Origin: Rebecca billardiae RCC1528
Lineage: Eukaryota > Haptophyta
Direction of reading: 5' to 3'
Length of the DNA: 64,000 nucleotides
Assembly: GCA_965240325.2 (NCBI GenBank)
Contig: OZ251230.1
Coordinates: forward strand, 1,488,001 to 1,552,000
The notes beneath the pieces were generated by a model. It ran no database searches and was not told the DNA's origin. It worked only from the letters and a program-made list of their open reading frames with translations. Positions 30,612 to 40,100 of the stretch are shown piece by piece. Position numbers and translations under genes: made by a program. Within the stretch, counting starts at the first letter, position 1; every line of letters starts with the position of its first letter.

Positions 30612-31191
30612 AGCCTGTTAGTCACTTAGTGTTGGGCAGACGTGACGACACGTGATGGTCACGGCACTCGGCGAATTCCCACTAATCCCAGCAGACCCTG
30701 TCACAGCTATTGCGCCTATTGCCGATATTTATATTACTCATTAGGCAGCCAGTACACGGAGTACTAGGAGTACTGACCCGGTACTACTGTACGGTCTTTA
30801 ACTACGGTCCCGTACGGTCTGTCCCGCCTGGCGGTCTCGGACAGTGGCATTGTCTGCCAGTCCGACGGCCAGCTTGGCAGCTACGTTTACGAGTCGGATC
30901 CGGTCCCGGACTGCTACGCCTTACAGTTACGGTGGTGCGGCGGTCTATAACTATAGCAGACCGTAACCGTACTCATCGGTACTAGCTAGGCGGCGGTCAG
31001 CCGGTCACGGTGTATAACGACAGTTAGAAATAGAATATGGCGGCGCGCCCACTTAGGCCACTGCTGACTCACTCACTGTAACTACACTGTCCGTGGGCCA
31101 GCGTCCGCGTCACGACGCGCGGCACGACCCGTCAACTGCTACTACTATAGTACTAACTGACTGCGTCAGCTAGATGACGCGGGCTGAATCA
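30612..31191. other. Intergenic, no gene seen
   Basis: AT-balanced DNA with many short GTAC/GGTCTG-like motifs around 30760-30990. No gene recognised. Confidence 0.45.
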
Positions 31192-32958
31192 TCATGATGA
31201 CTGAGTATCAGAAGCCTCGGACGAATCATCGTCGGCGCTCGACGACTCGCCCTCGCTGCGCGCTGCGCTCGAAGAGGCGTCTCCGCTGTCGGTCGTATCG
31301 CCTTCGGAAGTGCCCTCACTCCCTCCGCCGGACGAGCTCGACGCGTCACTCGCGGCTGGCGCGGCCCCACCGGCTACAACGCCAACGGGCCGCTGCTGTG
31401 GGGGGCCACGACCAGGCGGCGCCGCGTGATGATCATTATCACTCTCTGGAAGGGCGCCTGGCGCGCCTTCTGCATCGAGCGCGGCGCGCGCACGCATGCT
31501 CGCGCGGTTGAGCTCGGCAATCGTGCGCGCGTACTCGCCCGCGCTCGCGACCGTGCCCGCCACCTGCGCCTCGTAGCCCTCCAGCTGCTTGTCCGACTGC
31601 CGGCGGTACTCGGAGAACTCCTCGGAGAGGAGCTGCTGCTTGGCCTGCAGCTCGGCGATCTCGCGCCGAAACTTGAGCTCGCGCGCGTTCAGCTTGGTCT
31701 GCGCGGCGCCGTGCACCTGCGCGACGAGCTCGTTGGCGGTCATGCCGCTCGCCACGCGCTCCGCGTGCTCCCGCAGCGCGCGCGTCACCGGCACCTCGTC
31801 CAGCGAGCGCAGCCCCCGGAGCTCTGCGAGCAGGTGCGCCGTGTACGCAGACTCGTCGACGCCATTGCCGTAGAGCGCGAGGCTGCTCAGCCCAGGCAGC
31901 GAGCGGAGCACCGCCTGCGCGGCGGGGAGCGCACCGATCGCGTTGTGCGACACGTCCAGCCGCGCGAGCGCGGGCGCGCCGCGCACGTCCTCCAGCTCGG
32001 TCAGCTCGTTGTCGTGCGCGACGATCGTGTGCAGCGCGCGCAGCGCCGAGACCCCTTCAAGCCGGCCAATCATGTTCGCCTGCACGTGCAGCTGCTCCAG
32101 CTGCGGCAGCGCGGCGACGGCGCGCACGTCCCGCAGCTCGTTGTACGAGGCATCGAGGTACGTGAGCGACGGCTGCGCCTCGACGCCCGCGAGCGACGTG
32201 AGCGCATTGTGCGCGAGCACGAGCCGGCGCAGCCGCGGCAGCGGCGCGCTGCCGAGACGCGCGAGGTCGCTCACGTGGTTGAGCGAGACGTCGAGGGCGC
32301 ACAGCCAGCGGAGAGGCTTGCCCGCGAGGCTCGCCGCGTCGAGCACGCGCAGCTCGTTGATCGACACGTCGAGTGAGCCGCAGTGCACCCCGCCGGGCAC
32401 GGCCTCCAGGCCGCGCACTGAGCCGGTGCCGACAGAGGCGGTGGCCGACGTGGCTGCGTCTGAAGACGACTGTGAGTCCTCCTCCTCGGAGGAGGAGGAG
32501 TCGCTGCCATCGCTGCCGGACGCGTCTTCGGACGCCGAGTCCGAGCCACCGCTGCTCGCGTCGTCCTCGTCGCTGCTCTCGCTGCCACTCGAGCCCGATG
32601 ACGACGAGCTACCTGAGGAGGATCGCGAGCGGCGCGTTCGAGCGGTGGTGCCCACCTGCGCGGCTCCGACGTCCGCGCCGGCGCGGCGTTGGCGCTGTAT
32701 CCGGCGGCGCGTGAGACAGCCGCGAAATTGCGCCTGGATGCGCCGGATAGAGGCGCGCACCAGACGCTTGTGACATGTGCGCATCTCGCTCTGCACGCGC
32801 GCCGCCAGCGGAATGGCGGGGAGCTGCATCGAGCGATACTCGACAGCCAGCAACACGCTTTTCTCAGTCAAGTGCACCCGCCATGCGGTCGGCGGCCATG
32901 CACGCCGCACGCCCGGCCTCGAGCGCGCCAGAGGCCGTCTGCTCAGCTCAGTTGCCAT
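31192..32958 (-). CDS. LRR protein with IQ motif and coiled coil
   Basis: 588 aa, single exon. Near residues 72-92 lies an IQ-type calmodulin-binding helix (IRRIQAQFRGCLTRRRIQRQ). A Ser/Glu/Asp-rich linker follows (about 110-165). Residues 185-390 hold six to eight SDS22-type leucine-rich repeats (for example LRRLVLAHNALTSLAGVEA, LTYLDASYNELRDVRAVAA, LHTIVAHDNELTELEDVRG). A coiled coil follows (about 430-490, EIAELQAKQQLLSEEFSEYR), then a Ser/Asp-rich acidic tail. SDS22-like LRR plus IQ proteins are common in flagellar and cytoskeletal complexes, so a ciliary or scaffold role is a reasonable inference, not shown. An alternative Met at residue 44 exists. Confidence 0.8.
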   Translation of the reverse strand: MATELSRRPLARSRPGVRRAWPPTAWRVHLTEKSVLLAVEYRSMQLPAIPLAARVQSEMRTCHKRLVRASIRRIQAQFRGCLTRRRIQRQRRAGADVGAAQVGTTARTRRSRSSSGSSSSSGSSGSESSDEDDASSGGSDSASEDASGSDGSDSSSSEEEDSQSSSDAATSATASVGTGSVRGLEAVPGGVHCGSLDVSINELRVLDAASLAGKPLRWLCALDVSLNHVSDLARLGSAPLPRLRRLVLAHNALTSLAGVEAQPSLTYLDASYNELRDVRAVAALPQLEQLHVQANMIGRLEGVSALRALHTIVAHDNELTELEDVRGAPALARLDVSHNAIGALPAAQAVLRSLPGLSSLALYGNGVDESAYTAHLLAELRGLRSLDEVPVTRALREHAERVASGMTANELVAQVHGAAQTKLNARELKFRREIAELQAKQQLLSEEFSEYRRQSDKQLEGYEAQVAGTVASAGEYARTIAELNRASMRARAALDAEGAPGALPESDNDHHAAPPGRGPPQQRPVGVVAGGAAPAASDASSSSGGGSEGTSEGDTTDSGDASSSAARSEGESSSADDDSSEASDTQSS

Positions 32959-33201
32959 TCCTCCTCCCAGCCTCGACCGTCAGTTCGTCGTCAGCGTGCT
33001 CGCCGGCCAACCCGCAACCGCCATCATTCTCCTTCATACGCACGGGTATTGTTGTCGCTTTTGTATCATCGCGTTTTTTTAAACCGCGCGCGGTGCCGCG
33101 GTCCGCCTCCCGGTGACCGTTGCTTGAACTGGTTGCCGCGGCCACTGGCAGTGCCGCAGGCGCAGTGCCGCAGCAGCAGTGTCAGCCGTCACTCTGCAAT
33201 T

Positions 33202-34401
33202 TCACGCTGGGACCGTGCGCGCCCATGCTCCGAGCGCCAAGCGCATGTCGGCGAGGTCTTGGTGCCGCGCAAACGTGCGGAGCGCGTGCATGCGCCCCTG
33301 CCACACGCGCACCTCAAGCCTGTCTGCGACTTCGTCGCTGCTCACGCTCGCGCCACGAGCGCTGCTGCCCGGCCTGCTACCCGCGCCGTCGGCCGGTGCT
33401 CCTGCCCACTGCCTGTCGGTCGCAATCGAGCTGAGCGCCGCCATGCTGCCCCGGTGCTCGTCAAACCGCTCCCACGTGCGCCACGCGGTGCGCATCGTCG
33501 CCGCCCACAGCGCCAGCACGGCCGAGAGCAGCGCGCGCCTGAGCGCGACGGCCTTGAGCCGCTCATACTGGTGCAGCAGCCCGCGCAGAAGCACCTCAGG
33601 ACGCTCGTGCGCTGCCCACTCGTGGTCGGCGGAGCGGCCGCTGTTGGCGACCGCCTGCCGCCTCGCCAGCACTGCGCGCACCTCGTCGGCGATGGTGGCA
33701 CGTGGCTGAGCGAGGGCTGCGCGACGATCCAGCGCGGCTTGCGCGCCATCCATGCCATCACCTCGGGGCACTGACGCCGACCCGTGCGGGTACCGCCCTC
33801 GACCCTCGAGCCTCCGAGGGTCGGTGCGCGAGGCGCGAGCTGCGGAGCTCGGCATGGCCACGGGCGGAGTGTGCGCGGGCCCGGCCGTGCTCGCCATGCG
33901 CGGGTTGGGCGGCGGGGCGATCTCGCCGACGTCGTGAGCGACGAGCGACTCGACGTCAGCGCGCAGGATGACGCGCGCAGTCTCGCTCACCACGCCGTAA
34001 AAGTTGAAGACACCGACAATCACGCGGTCATGTTCGGCGAGCTGCTCAGCGGCAAGGCGCACGCGGTGCACGGCGAGGTTGGAGTCAAACGCGCGTTCAT
34101 CCCAGGCGTGCGCGTCAACGATTGTCGTACGCAGCGGGTCACACGACGGCACGGCATTGCGGCTCGCCATGAGCACGGGGTCGCCACTCTCGCGCTCGAG
34201 CTCGATCGTCAGCGCCGCAAAGCGGCTGTCGCGCAAGATGTCGTCGAGATCGCACACGAAGACCTGCGTCTGGCCAGGCGCAACAGCGCTCGTCATCGGC
34301 ACGCCCAGGTCGAGCTTCACGTACTCGAGCCCCGCCGTGCTGGCCAGCGGTCGCCGCGCGGCAGCCACATTTGGCGTCGGGAGGAAGACTGTCGTCGCCA
34401 T
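33202..34401 (-). CDS. Hypothetical protein, possible beta-sandwich N-terminus
   Basis: 399 aa, single exon, from an ATG preceded by AT-richer leader. Residues 25-150 alternate like a beta-sandwich (TQVFVCDLDDILRDSRFAAL, GDPVLMASRNAVPSCDP, RVIVGVFNFYGVVSETARVI), recalling pre-peptidase C-terminal-like folds, but I cannot assign a family. Residues 160-230 are Pro/Arg-rich linker. The C-terminal 160 residues are Arg/Ala/Leu-rich helices with repeated Trp (LALWAATMRTAWRTWERF, LRTFARHQDLADMRLALGAW), a pattern seen in SFI1/coiled helical-repeat proteins, only as a resemblance. It shares a 168-bp promoter region with the STI1-like gene. Confidence 0.65.
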   Translation of the reverse strand: MATTVFLPTPNVAAARRPLASTAGLEYVKLDLGVPMTSAVAPGQTQVFVCDLDDILRDSRFAALTIELERESGDPVLMASRNAVPSCDPLRTTIVDAHAWDERAFDSNLAVHRVRLAAEQLAEHDRVIVGVFNFYGVVSETARVILRADVESLVAHDVGEIAPPPNPRMASTAGPAHTPPVAMPSSAARASRTDPRRLEGRGRYPHGSASVPRGDGMDGAQAALDRRAALAQPRATIADEVRAVLARRQAVANSGRSADHEWAAHERPEVLLRGLLHQYERLKAVALRRALLSAVLALWAATMRTAWRTWERFDEHRGSMAALSSIATDRQWAGAPADGAGSRPGSSARGASVSSDEVADRLEVRVWQGRMHALRTFARHQDLADMRLALGAWARTVPA

Positions 34402-34569
34402 GGCGCCGACCGCGATGCAGTTGAAATCCCGTCATATTTATAGGGCCGTTGCCTATTCAGATTCGAGATTGTGCTGACGAGACGCGCCGCCGCCGCTGCC
34501 GGACGCGGCGACAGGACTGACTCTGAACTCGCTGACGACGGACAGGACGGGCTCAAGAACTGCCACGTC
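34402..34569. promoter_or_regulatory. Divergent promoter region, 168 bp
   Basis: Separates the ATG of the unknown gene (minus, 34401) from the ATG of the STI1-like gene (plus, 34570). AT-rich near 34430-34470. No known factor site recognised; both 5' UTRs must fit here, so the two genes probably share regulatory DNA. Confidence 0.4.
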
Positions 34570-35449
34570 ATGGCTGCCCGCCGTCGGACGTGCCTCGTGC
34601 TTTGCGCAACACTCGCGGCGCTTGCGCCGTGCGTGCGCGCCTTCGAGCGGCCCGGGGCCGCGGCGGCCGACCTGGGCGGTGCAGATGCCGACGCAAACCT
34701 CGCGAACCTCATGCAGAAGGCGGGCCTGGGCTCCATGGACGGCGACAAGATGCGCGAGGCCATGCAGGCGATGATGGCCGGCGGCGAGGGGCTGGATGGG
34801 CTGGGGCAGGGGATGGAGGGGCTCGGAAAGATGATGCAGGTGCGAGACTGGGCCATCGCGCGCGCACGCTCCCGAGCGCGCTGCATGCGTCCGGCTGCTC
34901 ATCACGCGTGGGTCGCGCGAACCGGCCGGCGCGCGCGCGCAGGACATGATGGGAAATCCGGAGATGCTCGCGCAGGTGGAGAAGGCGATGTCCGACCCCG
35001 AGGCACAGCAGCAGATGATGCAATGGGCGGAGAAGCTGCAAGAGTCGCTCATGGAGAACCCGCAGATGGCGGCGCTCGCCAAGCAGTTTGAGAACATGGA
35101 CCTGGGCGGCAATTTTGCGAAGGCCATGGAGGACTTGCAGAACAACCCGCAGATGAAGGAGATGGCGGAGCAGCTCAAGGGCGAGCTCGAGGGGCTGGAG
35201 GAGGGCGGCATGGACAGCCTCTCGAAGGCGATCAACGTGGGGCAGGAGGTCTTCAAGAAGATGATGGCGGACCCTTCGTACCTCGAGCAGTTTGGCGAGA
35301 CGATGAAGCAGATGCTGCCGCCCGAGGCGCTCGCCAACATGGAGGAGCAGATCAAGGCGGCGATGGAAGCCGGCGGTGGCGCTGGCGGCATGCCCGACCT
35401 CGAACAGCTCAAGCAGGCCATGGGCGGCTGGAACAAGGATGAGATGTGA
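34570..35449 (+). CDS. Plastid-type STI1-like repeat protein
   Basis: Exons 34570-34839 and 34943-35449 (258 aa); the 103-bp intron runs GTGCGAG...GCGCGCAG and the join gives KMMQ|DMMGNPEM. Residues 1-24 form a signal peptide (CLVLCATLAALAPCVRA) with Phe right after the likely cut site, the ASAFAP-type signature of proteins sent into complex plastids of red-algal origin. The mature part has Met/Gln-rich amphipathic helices with NP dipeptides (NPEMLAQVEKAMSDPEAQQQ, ENPQMAALAKQ, NNPQMKEMAEQ), resembling STI1/heat-shock chaperonin-binding motifs such as those at the C-terminus of TIC40 and HIP. A chaperone-linked role in plastid import is inference. Confidence 0.72.
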
Positions 35450-35670
35450 GCGCTACCGACACAGTAAGACTCGATAGGATCCGGGCAGGCCAGGCTGTCC
35501 CGGACACTCGGTCCCGGACTCCGCCGGGCACCCGGACTCGTCCCCATTTTATAATAATCGTACGCCGAAAAGATGAATATGTCAAAAGGGTCGCCGTTTG
35601 GCCGCGTGCAGGTTGTGTGCGGCTGCGGCGCCCGCCTCTCAGGCGCAGGCGGCGTCAACGCCCGGAGACG

Positions 35671-36762
35671 ATGGCAACCGCCGGGGCCGTCGCCGGTGGC
35701 GTTATTGGCGGCGTGCTGGGTGGCACGCTGATCGCCATCGCGTTCATCTACGTGACAGGTTGGGCGCCTCGATGGGTGCTCAGCCTCGAAGCCCGGCTCT
35801 TCCGCGTGTTCAAGAAGCGCAAGCGCTGGAGCTGGACGGCCGTTGAGGATGGCGTGTTCCTGGGCAGCCTGCCTCGCTGGCCAGAGCATCTGGCCGAGCT
35901 GCGCGCGCGGGGGGTGCGGGCGGTGCTCTCGCTCAACGAGAGCTGGGAGCTTGCCCTCTCGCCGACCTGCGTGCGCGAGGACTGCGGCATGCTCATGCGC
36001 CAGCTGCCAACACCCGACTTTTTCGCGCCGTCGCAGCGCGACCTCGTCGAAGCCGTCGCCTTCATCCAGAAGAACGTGCAGGCCGGCCGCGGCGTGTACG
36101 TGCACTGCAACGGGGGCAAGGGGCGGAGCACGGTGTGCGTCATCTGCTGGCTCATCTACGCCAAGGGCCTCAGCGCGGACGAGGCGTTCGACCTGATCCG
36201 CAGCCGGCGCAAGATTGCCCACATGAAGGCGCTGTGCGGCGTGCGCACGCAGTGGCGCGCCATCCGCAGGTTCGAGCGAGAGGTGGCGCATGTGCGCACC
36301 GAGGTGGGCGTGGCGCTCTCGGACGCGGTACCTTTCACTCCTCGCGGAGCACCCGTGGCGCGCGCCGCAGCCACCCACGGCAAGGGCTCGCGCGTGCTGC
36401 CTGTCGAGACGTTGGCCGCTGCAACGGAGCGGCCACCTCCGCCGCCGCCGCCGGCCGCCGCCGCGTCATCCGGCGCCGAGATGGACACGGCCCAACCCCC
36501 GCCGTTGCCGCTCAACACGGCGTGCGCCGGGCGGTCGGGCAGCGCGGCGGCACTACCGCCGCTCGGACACACGCCAGCGGCCCCGCCTCCCCAAGCCGGC
36601 GGTCGCTCGGGCCACAGTCCGAGGCGCGCCTCGCCGCCAGAATCAGCGTCGCGCGCCGCGAGTAGCAGCGGTGCTAGCTGCACCGGCGGCGCGCCCCCGA
36701 TCGCGACATCAAGCGCGCCGCCGCCGCCGGGTTGTGCAGCTGCTGTGAAGGTTTCTGCTTGA
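35671..36762 (+). CDS. PTPMT1-like dual-specificity phosphatase, membrane-anchored
   Basis: 363 aa from the Met at 35671; the open frame back to 35446 is not conserved-looking. Residues 5-30 form a Gly/Ala/Ile transmembrane anchor. The phosphatase core follows: FLGSLPRWPEHLAELRARGV then VRAVLSLNESWE, as in PTPMT1-type enzymes, a candidate general acid in PTPDF (about D116), and the P-loop HCNGGKGRS with Cys146 and Arg152, fitting HCX5R. PTPMT1 relatives dephosphorylate phosphatidylglycerophosphate on the way to phosphatidylglycerol and cardiolipin, so a lipid phosphatase at an organelle membrane is likely but not proven. The last 120 residues are Pro/Ala/Ser-rich and disordered. Confidence 0.85.
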   Translation: MATAGAVAGGVIGGVLGGTLIAIAFIYVTGWAPRWVLSLEARLFRVFKKRKRWSWTAVEDGVFLGSLPRWPEHLAELRARGVRAVLSLNESWELALSPTCVREDCGMLMRQLPTPDFFAPSQRDLVEAVAFIQKNVQAGRGVYVHCNGGKGRSTVCVICWLIYAKGLSADEAFDLIRSRRKIAHMKALCGVRTQWRAIRRFEREVAHVRTEVGVALSDAVPFTPRGAPVARAAATHGKGSRVLPVETLAAATERPPPPPPPAAAASSGAEMDTAQPPPLPLNTACAGRSGSAAALPPLGHTPAAPPPQAGGRSGHSPRRASPPESASRAASSSGASCTGGAPPIATSSAPPPPGCAAAVKVSA

Positions 36763-36927
36763 GCACAGCAGTGCTAAACGTTCCGTGCATGACACCGCGT
36801 ACAGTGCCTATACTCAGCCCTACTCGCGTGCGCCAGCATGAATTCGTCACTACTATCATGATGATGTCGGCATATATATATATATATTAACGACGTGGTA
36901 TGCAACGGGCAGGCCGGCGTCTAGAGT

Positions 36928-36967
<40 letters not shown>

Positions 36968-37175
36968 TTATTTATTTATTTATTGCATGCTGCCCGCACT
37001 GCAATCTGCATGACGATCGGATGCTGATCGGTGATGGCGGCCAGCCGGAATACTGAATATGAACATGCGTCGATCAGCCGAGCAAGCTTGCGCCGCTCAA
37101 GCTGAATGAGTGAATCACCAGCACAGCTCGCTGACGCGGGACATCGGCACTATCAGCATGTCGCGCGCGGCTCAC
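36763..37175. repeat. Intergenic TA microsatellites with dispersed-element fragment
   Basis: TA arrays at about 36872-36888 and 36931-36962, each preceded by GTCGGCATATAT, flank a segment starting TTAACGACGTGG, which is the inverse of the CCACGTCGTTAA end of the element at 4021 and 12019. A TTTA tetranucleotide run follows to about 36983. No gene. Confidence 0.65.
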
Positions 37176-40100
37176 TCAGGGGCCGCCATTCGCCGGCTCT
37201 TGCGGCTTGATGGTGGTGAGCACGGTCTGCGCGCCTTCCGCGCGCGCCGCGCCTTCGGCCGAGCTCGGTCCGTTGGGCGCGGCTGCGACGGGCGGTGCGC
37301 CCGCGCCCTTGGCGGGCCCCGTCGTGTCGTCCAGGTAGAGCGATGCGGCGAAGACGATGTCGCGCCTGAGCAGCGCCGCGCCGCGCGTGCACTTGTCCTC
37401 GAGCTCCGCGTCGCCGATCGCGCGCGCGGACGTGATCAGCTGCCTCAGCAGCTCCTCCAGCCTGTGCAGCATGCGGATGATCGAGCCCTCGTACTGCTTC
37501 GTCATCATCATCAGGTCGACGAAGCGCTTGCCGTGGCACCACTCAAAGGTGAGGTCGACGAGCTGCACGGAGAAGCCCTTCACGTACTCGTCCACGTCGA
37601 TGGGCAGCTTGCTCTCGAGCTTCACCTGCGCGCGCGCACGCACCGTGTATGCGCGCGCACGCGTGCGTGCGTGCGTGTGTACGCGCGTGCGTGCGCATAC
37701 ACAGCCGCAAGCGGCGACGGGCCAGGCGCGTGTGTGTGTGGCCGCGGCGCGCAGGAGGGCGGCGTGAGCTGCGCGCGGCGCGGCGGGCTGACGAGGGTCT
37801 TGAGGGCGCGGCGCGGCGCGGCGCGGGCGCGGGCGGCGCGCGGCGCGCACCTGCCCCACGCGCCGCGCGAGGTTCTGCAGGGCCTCCACCGGCGCCTTCA
37901 TCGCCGGCGTGGTCACCTTGGCGTCGTCCGAGTCGGCCGAGCGCTCGACTGCGACGAGGCACGACATCAGGCTGACGATCTGCTCGGCGCTCAGCTCGGT
38001 GAGCGTGCCGGTGAAGAGCAGCTCGGTCACCATCAGCTCGTCGGCGGTGGACACCTCGCACGCCACGCGCCCCTTCAGCTCGATCACGTTGTCCGCGTTC
38101 GTGTGCCCCAACCGGCGCAGCACGCGCTTCATGCACTGCGCGCCGAGCGCGCCGCACGCGGCGGCGCGACGGTTGGCAGGCGCGCGCCGGGGCGCGCGCG
38201 CAGCGCTCACGGCGCAGGGCGGTGGCTCGCGCAGCCGCGGCCGCTCCGAGCCGTCGACCCCCCCGCGCGCGCCGCACCTTGAGCTGCTCCGTCATCGAGC
38301 TCTCCTTCGACTCCTTGAGCCGGGCGGCGAGCGCCGCGCGCCGCGCCGTGAGCTCGGCGATGCGCGCGTGCGCGCCCAGTGCCGCGCTGTCGAGCCGGTT
38401 GAAGCTGCGCGCGGCGCGAAGGCGGGGTCCGTTCACGCGGTGGCAGCGCGAGTGAGCGCGGGGGCTGGGCCGGCGTGCGCCGTGCTCCAGCGCGGCGTGG
38501 CGCGGCCCCGCGCTCCCGGCGGCTACGAGCCCTCGCCGCCGCCGCCACTGGACGGCCTCAGCGGCCGCGCAGCAGACGGACGGGCGCGCCCACTGCGACA
38601 CCACTGTGCCCGCGCGCCCACTGCGACACCGCTCCCCTCCGCCCTCCCCCCTCCCTCTCCCCCCGCCCGCGGCGCCCGTCGCAGGGCCCGGGCTCTGCGC
38701 GCGCGCACCGCGTGCTCCGCAGCCGCTCCTCGACGCCCTCGAGCTTGCGGCACAGCTTGAAGTACCGCCCCTCGGCGATGTGCAGGTCGTCTTTGGCGTC
38801 GAGGCTCGGCACGCCGCCGTCGAAGCGGCGCACCACCTCGACGGCCGTCTTGAGCACGGCGCAGCGCGCGTCCGCCGTGCGCACCTCCTTGGGCAGGTGC
38901 ACGCGCACGGACGACAGCTCGTCCAGCTCGTCCAGCCGGACGCGGACGACGACCAGCTCGGCGCGCGCGAGGTAGGCCGCGATGCGCTCGTCCGAGTCGA
39001 CTCCGCCATCGCCGGGCTCGGCGGCGGCTTCGGCGCCCGCCGCCGCCGCCGCGTCCGCGCCGCCCTCGAGCCACAGCTGCTCCGCCGTGGGCAGCGGCAC
39101 CGGCCGCGGCGTGCCGGGCGCGCAGCCGGCCTCGTCGCCCCGCAGCGCGGCCGCGTGCACGGGCACAAGCATGTCGAGTGTGTACAACTCCGCGTCCGCG
39201 CCGCCGGCCTTGGCGCCCGCCGCCCTCCTGCCAGACGGCGGTCCATGGCCGTCGACTATCATGCCCCAGCCCCAGTCGTGCTCGGCGTCGCGCACGCTGG
39301 CCAGCCGGCCGGGCACCTGCAGGGGGGCGGAGCGGCGCGCGCGTGGCGCAGCAGCCGCGCCGCGGGCGGCGCCGCCGCCCCGCGCGCGCGCACGAGCGCG
39401 CAATCAGCGCACGCGCGCGGGCGCGCGCCACCGACCGAGCGGCCGCTTCGCCACAGGGCGCGCTCGTCGCCACGGCGCTCCACGTCCCGGCGCGCTCTCG
39501 GCACGGAACGCTCCGCGGCACGGCGCCCCGGCGCACGGCGCGCACCACAAACGGCCAGACGGTCGCGGGCGCGTTGGCGATGGCGCGCCGCTCGTCTCTG
39601 AGCGAGCGGCGCGCGGAGAGCAACGCCTCACGCTCCGCGCAGAGCTCGAGCGTGTCGTCAGGCTGCGAGGCCCGCAGCGCGGCGACCTCGGCCGCGAGCG
39701 CCTCGCGCTCCGCCTCCATGTCCGGCGCGGCGCGCTGCTGCTGGTACGTGTGGAAGCTCTTGCGCATCAGCATCTGCACGTCGCCCGTCTCGAGCCGCAG
39801 GCAGTTGAGGACCATGTTGTACGACAGCTGGAACGAGGAGGTGAGCGTGTCCGCGCGGCCGGTCACCATCGTGCGCACGCTCGCGGGCTGCACCTTGCGC
39901 TCCATCCGGAAGATCACCACGCCCGTCGCGTCGATCCCGCGCCGCCCCGCGCGGCCTGACATCTGAATGTACTCGCCTGTGCATGGGAGATACACGGGAG
40001 ATACACGGGAGATACACGGGAGATACACGGGAGATACACGGGAGATACACGGGAGATACACGGGAGATACACGGGAGATACACGGGAGATACACGGGAGA

